DNA from: Amblyornis subalaris
Lineage: Eukaryota; Chordata; Aves; Passeriformes; Ptilonorhynchidae
Length of the DNA stretch: 64,000 bases
NCBI GenBank assembly: GCA_018881555.1
Contig: JACAXG010000025.1
Span: 7,199,899-7,263,898, forward strand
Direction: 5' to 3'
In this document: positions 54,901-62,000 of the stretch, in pieces
How positions within the stretch are numbered: the stretch's first letter is position 1
Layout of the letters: the number at the start of each line of letters is the position of its first letter
The notes under the pieces: generated by a model
Seen by the model: only the letters and a program-made list of their open reading frames with translations
Database searches by the model: none
Told to the model about the DNA's origin: nothing
Program-made: the position numbers and the translations under genes

Positions 54901-56542
54901 AGAGAGGACTGAGACATTACATGATCAAAAAGCTGAAGCTACTCAGATACACCTTTGGAGTAAAGTGCAGATGTTTATTAATGAGATGATTAATATGGTG
55001 GGATGATCTGTAATGGGACGTGAAAAATTTGTCCTCAGCAGGAAATTTAACATCAAGATCCAGTCTCTTTTCCAAAGGTGTACAGCCACATGGCAGCAGA
55101 CTCCAAGCTGCAGGGCTTGTGTGGCTCCTTGGACTTCCTGATCGTACCATTTCAGATGATGCAGGTTGGGGATGACCAGGATTCAGCTCTGCAACAGCAT
55201 CTCCTGCTTCTTAACGTGTCCTTCTGTCCGTGTTTTGAAAGCTCCTTGTATGCAGCTGTTGCGATTAACCACTGCACAGAGGAAATTCCACCATCTGCTC
55301 TAGGCTGAGCCCAGTGATGCCTACACTGGGTGGGACATCACAGGGTGAAGCAGGGCCGAAGGGCACAGCATGATACCACCCACTGATCAGGCCCTTCTCC
55401 TCTTTTCAGTCTCCAGCCAGCATGAAGTCGGTGCTGCAGGCAGGCTGGCTGCTCACGGTGGCTGTGGGGAATACCTTTGTGCTCATTGTTGCCGAGGCTG
55501 CACCAATGGCACAGGTATGGTTTGGCTCTTAAAACAGAGGTGATGCTTTAAAACAGGCTTCTGGTGCTTCTGGATGTCTGAGTCCTGGAGGCACAGCTTC
55601 TCTGCCCACCCCCAGGCTCCTGCACCTGAGTGACAGCAGCCACTCTGAGCTGCCCCCCAGCCCCTGCTCTGCAGGGCCCTCACCAGTGCTGCTCTGGGGA
55701 GCACTGGCCCTCCCTGACCCTCCCAGTGACAGGAAATAACTGACCTGCACTGAATAATGCTGCTGGAGCTCAGCTCTAGGCAAGCTGGCTGTGTTTGGAC
55801 CTGGAGCCTGGACACGATGCCAGCCACACATTGAGTTGCTCATGAGAAACAGTGAGACCGGTGGGCACTCTGCTTCCTCAAGAGTCTCGCTAGGGAATCC
55901 TTCCAGGCCAGCTGCTTGGGGCATCCCTGAGATGTCAGGCTTACAGGGGGAGGTCATGGTGCAGAGATAGTTTAATTCAGGCTATGAAGCTTCTGGGATG
56001 ATGCAGTGAAGGTTTGAACTGGGGCTTATTTCTGGTGAGCATGAAACTGCCTCTCCCAAAAGAATCTCGTGGGCAAAAAGCCCAGGTAGATTTATTTCCA
56101 GTCAGGACAGATTTCTAAGAAAAGATTTAATGAAACTAGCTCAATCTAACTGTTTTGTTTNAAGGTGTATCAGATATTCATAATTACATTATGTGTGCAA
56201 GCATTCACCAGAAAACAGGGTGAGAAAGTTTCTTTCTTGTGAGACATTTTGGAAACTAAAAAGTAATTTTCACCCAGCTCTTTAAAAAGCACTTGAAAGT
56301 GCAGAGATATCCTCTGGACTGAGAGTCTGGGGTCTCCTGACCTGCTGTTCTTTTTTCTTTCCTAGTGGGCTGAATTTGTCTTGTTCACTGTTCTCCTCTT
56401 TGCTGTGTGCATTATTTTCTCCATCATGGGATATTTCTATGTCAGTGTGGATCCAGAGGACCTAGAAGAAAAGGAAGAGAAGAGAGAGACCTCAAGCAGA
56501 GGAAACATGATTGGTCTCGTTACTCAGAAAACAAAGCTCTAA
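18886..56542 (+). CDS. SLC15A2: SLC15A2 (PEPT2) proton-coupled oligopeptide transporter, complete, 22 coding exons
   Basis: Peptide transporter 2 carries di- and tripeptides and peptide-like drugs with protons across the plasma membrane, typically at the apical face of kidney tubule, choroid plexus and glial cells (family knowledge). The 22 exons listed below join to 726 codons plus TAA; human PEPT2 has 729 residues and the same exon count. The N-terminus [14 protein letters not shown] is the PEPT2 type, not PEPT1. Visible landmarks: the E53xxE56R57 proton motif in TM1, H87 in TM2, the PTR2 signatures around residues 100-124 and 187-203, K161, D170, R206, R301, W313, D317, D342 and E619 (human E622). 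An extracellular domain of about 200 residues lies between TM9 and TM10. The tail ends in TKL, as in human, where the C-terminus binds PDZK1. The gene stands alone on the + strand. Start choice: homology favours 18886, although an in-frame ATG lies at 18859. Confidence 0.97.
21629..21641. repeat. Run of 13 T in intron 1
   Basis: Homopolymer T tract, the longest single-base run noted in the gene. It is followed by tagttctg and is not an acceptor of a known exon. Confidence 0.9.
22297..22384 (+). CDS. SLC15A2: SLC15A2 exon 2 (TM1, ExxER motif)
   Basis: 88 nt, acceptor tctcccacag, donor gtatgt. Encodes residues 36-64 plus the first base of codon 65. It reads [20 protein letters not shown] and on to FSYYGMR, nearly identical to human PEPT2. 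E53, E56 and R57 form the ExxERF proton-coupling motif of the POT family in TM1. Residue 64 is Arg where human has Lys. Intron 2 is 615 nt with no recognised element. Confidence 0.98.
23000..23141 (+). CDS. SLC15A2: SLC15A2 exon 3 (TM2, His87)
   Basis: 142 nt, acceptor tccttttag, donor gtaagt. Completes codon 65 and runs through TM2 to the second base of codon 112. Contains H87 in YHAF, the conserved proton-sensing histidine (H57 of PEPT1), and the start of the PTR2 signature 1 with ADSWLGK. Intron 3 (1850 nt) holds one N at 23182 and no recognised repeat. Confidence 0.98.
24992..25084 (+). CDS. SLC15A2: SLC15A2 exon 4 (TM3)
   Basis: 93 nt, acceptor tttcctcacag, donor GT|gtaagt. Encodes residues 112-143, including [20 protein letters not shown], which forms TM3 and ends the PTR2 signature 1. 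Exon phases 2 and 2 match the neighbouring exons. Intron 4 (1077 nt) carries three isolated N bases and no recognised repeat. Confidence 0.97.
26162..26261 (+). CDS. SLC15A2: SLC15A2 exon 5 (TM4, Lys161, Asp170)
   Basis: 100 nt, acceptor gcatgaag after a T-rich tract, donor CAT|gtaaga. Encodes residues 143-176, including [21 protein letters not shown]161 and D170 occupy the same positions as in mammalian PEPT2, where they take part in substrate handling and gating. Intron 5 is the longest (5032 nt). It has 10 of the window's isolated N bases (26343 to 31120) and no repeat I could name. Confidence 0.97.
31294..31384 (+). CDS. SLC15A2: SLC15A2 exon 6 (TM5, PTR2 signature 2)
   Basis: 91 nt, acceptor tcttgttttag, donor gtcagt. 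Encodes residues 177-206 plus one base. [18 protein letters not shown] is the second PTR2 family signature, and R206 is in place. The first residues, TSERSK, differ from human AEERTR but keep the length. Intron 6 (2092 nt) has a probable old CR1 scrap near 31632-31700. Confidence 0.97.
31632..31700 (-). mobile_element. Possible old CR1-like fragment in intron 6
   Basis: Reads gaaggcagaaggacctgta then tggtcatctagtccccactg, resembling the antisense 3' end of an old CR1 copy. Short and degenerate. Confidence 0.35.
33477..33554 (+). CDS. SLC15A2: SLC15A2 exon 7 (extracellular loop and TM6 start)
   Basis: 78 nt, acceptor tttttcag, donor gtgagt, phase 1 on both sides. Reads [20 protein letters not shown] and LMVLAL. 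The two cysteines of CFGEDC are shared with human PEPT2. Intron 7 is 2620 nt of single-copy sequence with no recognised element. Confidence 0.97.
36175..36257 (+). CDS. SLC15A2: SLC15A2 exon 8 (end of TM6 and linker)
   Basis: 83 nt, acceptor tttttcag, donor GGT|gtaagt. Encodes [17 protein letters not shown] and [10 protein letters not shown], matching the end of TM6 and the cytoplasmic linker with the conserved P-x-GN turn and KCI. Intron 8 (999 nt) contains a CR1 3' tail ending near 37036. Confidence 0.95.
36885..37036 (+). mobile_element. CR1 LINE 3' tail in intron 8
   Basis: The last 60 bases are typical of a CR1 3' end: cttcgatgacccttgtgggt and cccttccaactcaggatatt, followed by the degenerate octamer end gattctatgattt. 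The upstream limit is uncertain because the sequence diverges quickly. Sense orientation to SLC15A2. Confidence 0.75.
37257..37343 (+). CDS. SLC15A2: SLC15A2 exon 9 (cytoplasmic linker)
   Basis: 87 nt, phase 0 on both sides, acceptor ttctccctag, donor TCG|gtaagt. Encodes residues 261-289, [20 protein letters not shown] and then LDWASEKYS, the basic cytoplasmic linker before TM7. The HWLDWA block is conserved in PEPT1 and PEPT2. Intron 9 is only 299 nt. Confidence 0.97.
37643..37732 (+). CDS. SLC15A2: SLC15A2 exon 10 (TM7, Arg301, Trp313, Asp317)
   Basis: 90 nt, phase 0 on both sides, acceptor ttcctttttag, donor CAG|gtacag. Encodes residues 290-319 with [20 protein letters not shown] and then DQQ. 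R301, W313 and D317 correspond to substrate-pocket and gating residues of mammalian PEPT2. Intron 10 is 338 nt of single-copy sequence. Confidence 0.98.
38071..38115 (+). CDS. SLC15A2: SLC15A2 exon 11 (15-codon microexon)
   Basis: 45 nt, phase 0 on both sides, acceptor ttctccttag, donor TTT|gtaagt. Encodes [15 protein letters not shown] (320-334); the GSRWTLQA block is invariant in PEPT1 and PEPT2. Intron 11 (2230 nt) has no recognised element. Too short to show as a standalone reading frame, it was found by homology and splice sites. Confidence 0.95.
40346..40378 (+). CDS. SLC15A2: SLC15A2 exon 12 (11-codon microexon, Asp342)
   Basis: 33 nt, phase 0 on both sides, acceptor tttgtttcag, donor CAG|gtaaaa. 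Encodes [11 protein letters not shown] (335-345). The LQPDQMQ block and D342 are conserved with human PEPT2. The donor is A-rich beyond the GT and weaker than its neighbours. Intron 12 is 1058 nt with no recognised element. Confidence 0.95.
41437..41525 (+). CDS. SLC15A2: SLC15A2 exon 13 (TM8)
   Basis: 89 nt, acceptor tgtattgcag, donor AC|gtaagt. Encodes residues 346-375, [20 protein letters not shown] and on to LINMCKFNF. It keeps N348, D360 and Y364 of the TM8 pocket wall. Intron 13 is 1701 nt with one N at 41808. Confidence 0.97.
43227..43308 (+). CDS. SLC15A2: SLC15A2 exon 14 (TM9)
   Basis: 82 nt, acceptor gctccatag, donor AAT|gtaagt. Completes codon 375 and reads [20 protein letters not shown] then IIEVKIN (to residue 402). 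This is TM9, leading into the extracellular domain. Human has SLRKMAVGM at the same place. Intron 14 (1937 nt) holds two A-rich runs near 44582-44606 and one N at 44843. Confidence 0.97.
45246..45371 (+). CDS. SLC15A2: SLC15A2 exon 15 (extracellular domain)
   Basis: 126 nt, phase 0 on both sides, acceptor ctttaattag, donor CAG|gtaagc. Encodes residues 403-444, including [18 protein letters not shown], the first beta strands of the immunoglobulin-like first lobe of the extracellular domain. Human has the matching VFLQVLNLADDEVKVTV. Sequence identity to human falls sharply here. Intron 15 is 363 nt. Confidence 0.93.
45735..45899 (+). CDS. SLC15A2: SLC15A2 exon 16 (extracellular domain)
   Basis: 165 nt, phase 0 on both sides, acceptor cttccacag, donor TTA|gtgagt. 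Encodes residues 445-499, with a YSKL block shared with human and [12 protein letters not shown] equivalent to human QEKNWYSLVIRE. It contains an N-glycosylation sequon, N475-Y-T. Reading continues openly past the donor for some 40 codons, so the donor is set by homology and by the next exon's phase. Intron 16 is 2608 nt. Confidence 0.93.
48508..48554 (+). CDS. SLC15A2: SLC15A2 exon 17 (47-nt microexon, extracellular domain)
   Basis: 47 nt, acceptor cccctctttag, donor AG|gtagga. Encodes [15 protein letters not shown] plus two bases of R515, the low-complexity link between the two extracellular lobes. The acceptor has a long pyrimidine tract; the donor is weaker than average. Skipping this exon would break the frame. 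Intron 17 (1982 nt) holds an A/C-rich simple repeat and a CR1 element. Confidence 0.88.
49166..49242. repeat. A/C-rich low-complexity repeat in intron 17
   Basis: About 77 bases almost free of G and T on the + strand, built of degenerate caaa/ccaaa units (acaaaacaaaccaaaccc and similar). A simple repeat between exon 17 and the antisense CR1. Confidence 0.85.
49803..50265 (-). mobile_element. CR1 LINE 3' fragment, 5'-truncated, antisense in intron 17
   Basis: On the + strand it begins catagagtcatagaatggt, then ggttggaagggacctttaag and ctgccatgggcagggacacc, the reverse complement of a CR1 3' end. It continues through gggcaacctgttccaatgtc and ctgaacagccccaagtctgt. About 460 bases survive, well preserved. 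It lacks the ORF2 body and cannot move. It ends about 270 bases before exon 18. Confidence 0.93.
50537..50647 (+). CDS. SLC15A2: SLC15A2 exon 18 (extracellular domain)
   Basis: 111 nt, acceptor tctttgcag, donor GT|gtaagt. Encodes residues 515-552, [20 protein letters not shown] and on. This matches human VRFVNTLHKDVNISL at the start of the second lobe. Two sequons are visible, N525-L-T and N539-Y-S. Intron 18 is 1086 nt of single-copy sequence. Confidence 0.95.
51734..51830 (+). CDS. SLC15A2: SLC15A2 exon 19 (extracellular domain)
   Basis: 97 nt, acceptor tttatctag, donor AAC|gtaagt. Encodes residues 552-584 with [18 protein letters not shown], equivalent to human [18 protein letters not shown]. 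One cysteine (C558) is the counterpart of the human VHC cysteine. Intron 19 is 2418 nt; it includes a run of 12 T near 52815 and one N at 53656. Confidence 0.97.
54249..54395 (+). CDS. SLC15A2: SLC15A2 exon 20 (end of extracellular domain, TM10, Glu619)
   Basis: 147 nt, phase 0 on both sides, acceptor cctgctag, donor CAG|gtactg. Encodes residues 585-633. [20 protein letters not shown] starts TM10, and E619 is the counterpart of human E622 (E595 of PEPT1), which binds the peptide amino group. FSYSQ follows as in human. Intron 20 is 1014 nt. Confidence 0.98.
55410..55514 (+). CDS. SLC15A2: SLC15A2 exon 21 (TM11)
   Basis: 105 nt, phase 0 on both sides, acceptor ctcttttcag, donor CAG|gtatgg. Encodes residues 634-668, [20 protein letters not shown] then NTFVLIV, strongly conserved TM11. 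The following loop reads AEAAPMAQ where human has AQFSGLVQ. Intron 21 (851 nt) has one N at 56161. Confidence 0.97.
56366..56542 (+). CDS. SLC15A2: SLC15A2 exon 22 (TM12, cytoplasmic tail, stop)
   Basis: 177 nt including TAA, acceptor tctttcctag. Encodes residues 669-726. [20 protein letters not shown] forms TM12. The tail is acidic and then basic ([13 protein letters not shown]), followed by [13 protein letters not shown]; human ends GNMIKLETKKTKL. The C-terminal TKL is the PDZ ligand used by PDZK1 in mammals. Confidence 0.98.
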   Translation, partial: WAEFVLFTVLLFAVCIIFSIMGYFYVSVDPEDLEEKEEKRETSSRGNMIGLVTQKTKL

Positions 56543-58280
56543 CACATCATGGGTTGGGATTTTTTTTTTAAACTCAGTTATGAGAGGGTAAAAGAAGGAT
56601 GGGGACAGTGTTATTCTATTTTAGAGCATTGCAGTCTTTATTACTCAAAATGTAGCCACCTTATAAATGGGACCAAATAGCCCTCTATAAAAACAATGGG
56701 GGTCCTGAAATCNGAGCAAAACTCCCTGGGAAAGCTCCTCGGGTATTAAAAACCCTTATTAGTAATTACAGTGTAATTTAAAACCTGCCCATCTTTTTAA
56801 GCATGGAATGCTCTCCTATGATTTTGCCTTAAACATATATTTAGGGCAGCAGGGAGGAAGGGTGGAAGGAATGCCATATGACAGAAAAATCTGGAGATGT
56901 TAGAAGAAAGAAAACCTAGTATAGGAATCAGGGAAGAATAGATGTTAGTGACAGAAGAATTTTTAATGCTGTCATCAAGGACTGTAAGGGTTACACGCAG
57001 TCCCAAAGGATTTCCTCATGTAACTCTCCTTATGAGCGTTTCATCCCATTATTGCATGTTATGAATGGTTCTGATTTATGATTTTCACCTTCAGGCTCAG
57101 AAGTAATAACAGAGAATTAAATTCTGCAGGCTAAAATATTCCCAAAACACTACTGCTGAAGACAGGCATGCTACCACCTCTCCTATACCCATTTTTTTTT
57201 TCCTAGAAGTTTTTAGCAACTGATGATGTTCTTTGATTAGATGTGATTAGCGAATTGGTTTATGCTGTCTTATTTCAGAATTCTAGACAGTTATTTGCCA
57301 TCTTCCTATACATTAAGCCTTTATTGGGCATTTCCTTTTACAGCACCTGTCATTGCAAGTTAGGATATGGCTGATTTCTTATCTCATGCCTCAGTTATTC
57401 CCCACTGGGAGACAAGTTGCAATAGTTTCTATAACATTCCAGGCATCCTGCAGTGAGTTATTTACAAGGATGCACTTTATCATTTTTTTTTCAGTCTACA
57501 GGAGGAGACAATGGCATATGAGATTTTTCTTTTTCCTCCTTGTTTTTCTGTTTCTCTACCAAACTTTGGATATAGCAATTTTATTGGAATTGTGATATAA
57601 TTGTCTGATTTTCCTCAATTGCGTGAAGCTGTGATTTCATGTTCTGCATAGGAGTAATTCAACCAGTGCTGATCTAGTAAAACTCCTGAGAGAGTNGCTG
57701 CCTTCCTCTGTCACTCCAAGGCCACAGTTGTAACAGGTATGGCCTAATTTAAAACAAGGTTGTCAATAGGATCTTCAGGTTCACAGAGAATAGATTTTAA
57801 ATGATGCTTTCCTCTTCCATCTTGGCATTGGCCATAGGTGATNGCTGATACTTTGATTCAGGAGATCACGAAATACATGTTTAATTTCATTCCTGTTCAG
57901 GACAGTGCTAGGAAATACACTTAGTTTGACACCTCTTCTCCTTTGATGTGCTGCCAGTGTGTGTGTGTCTTCCTGGGTAAGACTGAGAAAACACAGCTTT
58001 TTGGTTTCTAACTGGAAGACTCACAGCCTAAGATTGTTTCCTCTGCTTCCTGTCCTAAATGGTCACGGACTTCCACCACTAGTTCTGCATAGGCTCCTGC
58101 CTGCTGTGAAATAGCATTTGGGATTGTGCCCGAGAGGGATAATCAGATAAATGAGAACAGGCTGCGGGTGTGCACGCAGGAACACTTGGGGTGGTTCAGT
58201 CCATGCAGGGCCATTGATTAAGCTGTGGTGGCTGGATCTGGGCAGCTGAACCCTGCGACTCCACAGGGAATGAAGGGCAT

Positions 58281-58350
58281 TGAAAGCCACCTATTAGGTC
58301 ATCCAACCTGCTTCTCAGAAGCCAAGTGAGGATTATTCCCCTCTGTTCCT
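58281..58350 (-). mobile_element. Possible old CR1-like fragment in the 3' flank
   Basis: Contains attaggtcatccaacctgct followed by gaggattattcccctctgtt, a faint similarity to antisense CR1 3' ends. If the 3' UTR extends to 59.08 kb, it lies inside it. Confidence 0.25.
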
Positions 58351-59060
58351 TTCTGGTATTGTTCTCCTGCTGTGATTCTTTGTGTGGGTTCTTTCTCCTC
58401 CAAGCATTGTTGTTTTCCTAATCCCATTTTATGACATACTGTGAATCGGCTCAGAGGCTGCTGAATCATTCTACTGTGATGCTGTTTGACCAGCTTCCAA
58501 CTTGAAGCGCTAATAGAAAGCATTTCTTCCTCCACCCACTGCAAACAAAACAAAAATCCCCAAACTGAAGGAATGGCCAGGCTCCAGTAACACTGAACAA
58601 ACACAATTTAGAATTATTGGAGCATTTAATTTTTTATAAGCCTTGAATTTGGAAGTATGTTGGGGTTCGAGGGCATATGTGGTGAAGAGACAACTGAAAA
58701 TTATTGNAGCACTTTCCTTGAGAAGCACTTGGTAAGCAGTTCAAAGTGGCATGAAGGAAAGCAAGGTATCCAGACCTCTAAGACTACATATGCTTAAGAA
58801 CCTCTTGATTTTTTTTGCTTTATGTCCTTATTGGCGGCACTACCAGAAGCTGTCACAGGCTCTGAGCTTAATTTAAAGGAATCGTTCCAAACTCATAAAA
58901 GATACATTTAGGATGTCATCTGTATCTGCTTTTTAGACTCCTGATGCCAAGTTGCCCCTTTCCAAACATCTCCGTGTTCCAAACCGTCACCATAATGCTG
59001 GGGGAAGGAAAAATTGCAATTCACAATTGGNAAGGTTATGAACAGGAAGGCAATGCTATA

Positions 59061-59066
59061 AATAAA
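59061..59066 (+). promoter_or_regulatory. Candidate poly(A) signal AATAAA
   Basis: First canonical hexamer downstream of the SLC15A2 stop codon on the + strand, in the context ctataAATAAAgtgc. Whether it is used cannot be decided from sequence alone. Confidence 0.4.
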
Positions 59067-59085
59067 GTGCTAACATGAGGCTGGG

Positions 59086-62000
59086 GGCTGCTCCTGCAGC
59101 CCCTCCCAGGAATTGCTCAAGGGACTGTAAGGCTCTGTCCACATTTCTCTTACAGATGAACCAGTTACTTCTTCCCACCTGCTCATCATCACCTGCTGGA
59201 AGGTTTTTCCTCCTCTGATTTGCCTGCTTGGTTGCTGGTATGATCCTTCCCCACTGTTTCAGCTGCAGTTGTAGCTGCGCTAAATTGAACCCATTTATTT
59301 GGAATGCACCGTCAGTTTGGAGAGATTTCCACTGGCATGCTCACAACAAGCCAGGAGCAGGCTGTAACAACGAGCTGCCCCTGCTGTAGCTGGAGAAGGT
59401 GGCAAAAAAGCACATTCAGCATAGCACTTCTCCCGTTTTAGAGCCACTACTCCATCCTCAGAGCCCTTTCATCACTTTCAAATGGACTCAAAACTGGATC
59501 AAAGAGTTGGGGCCTGATTCTGTGGAGTAGTGAGGTCTTAGGATTTTTCTTCCATATGGTCAGCTCAGAGATGGGGCCATGCTCAGCTCTTAATATCCAA
59601 TTATATAAAAATATTCCTTATCCCTCAAAATTCTTTGCTTTAGAATCACAGGAAGAATCCAAATTGTTGATAGTATGTGTAAAGCTGTATGAACATCTAT
59701 AGAGAAATAGCAGCCTGCTGCCTGTCCAGCTTCACCTGTCACTGAAGCGTCTCAGCTGTTGGTGAAGCTTTCCCTGGCACAGATTAGGGAAAGCTCACAC
59801 CAACTGACCTACAGAAATTACCCTCTCCAGCTAAGGGACAGGGAAGAGATGATGGGGAACTGTCGGTGTGTTGCTGCACAAGCCTTCGTGGAGGTTTCAG
59901 GGGTTTGGCTTCACTCTGCAAGTATGTGTATTTCTCTGTTTTTCTGAAGGGTGCTTTCTGAGAAAGATTTTTTGTGCAGAAAATTTCCCTTCATTTGCAC
60001 TGGTTGTTACCGTTTTTCCCCTTAGCAGGTTGTAAGTATNGCCAGTGTTATTTCCAGTTTTGCATGAGATAAGCATAAAAATGAGATTTCAAACTCAGCA
60101 AAAAACCATCTTGGCTGTTGGTTCCTTAAATTTACTTCTTCTTTCTGAGGCAGTCGAATGCCTTTAGGTAGCAAGCTTCTGTGTGCAGCTCAAGGGGCTT
60201 GCATCTCTCTCTTNTTCCATCTTCCTTTCACCACAGCCCCACTATTCCAGAAGATGAGTTTTAGAGGATTCCAGAAGATGACCCCCGGAAGGGCTGCATG
60301 GGACTGGATTGGATGCAGGTGGTGTGTGCTGTCAGCACCGACAGGGAAGCAGGAGCCTGGCTAGGTCAGAACTTGGTTCCTCTCTGGATACCCAAAGGGG
60401 GCCTGGCAAAGTAGCCTGAGGCAGGGCTTGGCCTGGTGGAAGTTGTGGTTTCCTGAGCAGTGCCCAGGATGTTAGTTTTATTGTGAGAATGAAATGTGAG
60501 AGAGTGAAAGGAAAAGTTTTCACTGTACTTGGCTTTGGCCTGAGGCAAGAAGGCTGCAGACTGATGGGCAGGGAAGAAAGAAAGGGCTGTTTGGTCAAGG
60601 TCTTCCTAATTCCTCAATGAACAGCTGAAGTTACTCACATTGAATTAATTGCAGAATATGAGTTGAGAGAAGTGGAAAGCTTGGATGATTAAACAGGGGA
60701 TGACCTCAGACCTTTCAGAAGAGCACTCTCCTAGCTGGTGGTGAAGGGCCATCAGGGGGAGATGGTCACCCATGGTTTGAAAATGGGTTCAGCATTCCAG
60801 AATACTGCAAAAACCAGCATGAAGACCAGCACTGATGGGTCTGCAGTGACCAGAGGAGGAGGAGGTGGCTGTACCCCCGGCAATGTCCCTGCCATCCATG
60901 GCAGCCAGCACCTTGGCTTCCCTTTGTGACAGAAAAAACAGCTGAATGGGTATTACAGGTGTCATTATCACAGGAGGGAGAACTACAGTTAGGGGCGGTT
61001 AACAAGTTTTAGCCAGGGTCATACACAGAAGGATAATCTCCTTTCTCTCTGCATTGAATTTCTTTGGCGAGCTACAAGAAACACTTTCTAGCACCAGCTG
61101 CTTAAACTTGAGAGTTCAGCACCATGGCAAATACCACAGCTGCTGAATTTTAGATAGTACCAGACTCTGCATTTCATTATCACTACATTTGTTATTGTGA
61201 TACAATTTTAAAGCAGCATTTAAGAGATGCGCCTGGACCCAGATGTTGACAGACCTGGACAGGGTTTTGCATGTTGATAGCTGGATTCACTAGCTGTTGA
61301 TAGCTAGTCTTTCATGTTAATGTGTATGATAAACCTGTCATGTACAAGTGGATGTTGTGGGGCCTTTGGACTTCTCCAGGAATTTAGAAAAAAAGCCCCA
61401 AAATTCTACATGAAGCTAGCTGAACACAAACTGTGGTGTTCCTTCCTTGTGGGAGCTGCCCATATACTTTGTAAAGCAGGGACCCTCATTCATCTCTTGC
61501 AAAGTGCTCCCCAAAAAGACAAAAATGGGGGACACTTAAACATTTTGCCTTGAAAAGGACTCATGTTACATTATGGAAATTGCATGAAGGAAAATAACTG
61601 CTTTGCTTAAAATCCCTCCTTCCTCACCATCTCAGGTGGACAACAAGGAATGAAACAAATTGTTTCTTAGTGAGCTTTGAATCAAGGAGCTGCTGCATGT
61701 TTTCAAGGTCTTTTCATGCTGTGTTTTGCCAGCAGTGCAGCATTAACCTGGCTCTAGCACGTGTGGATCAGAAGACTGTCAGGATGCAGAGCAGCCACAC
61801 TGCAGGCTCCCACAGTCAGCTGATCAAACCCGATCTCTTCATTTTTAATGCATAGTTGTAGCAGTTATCCTGCAGGGCTCAGTCAGTCAGAATTGCTCTA
61901 AATTTAGGCCACAACTAAGGACCTGAGAGAACTGTAATCAACAAGATAAATAGCTAAAGTGTCAAAAACCTGCTACAACACTGCCTTAGTGCTTAATTGA

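Larger units (their letters stand above)
56543..59085 (+). other. Probable 3' UTR of SLC15A2 with candidate poly(A) signals
   Basis: Directly after the stop there is AT-rich sequence without coding character. ATTAAA variants occur at 56745-56750 and 57116-57121. The first canonical AATAAA after the stop is at 59061-59066 and is followed within 110 bases by T- and G-rich sequence. If it is used, the 3' UTR is about 2.5 kb, plausible for this gene. The true end cannot be set by eye. Confidence 0.45.
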
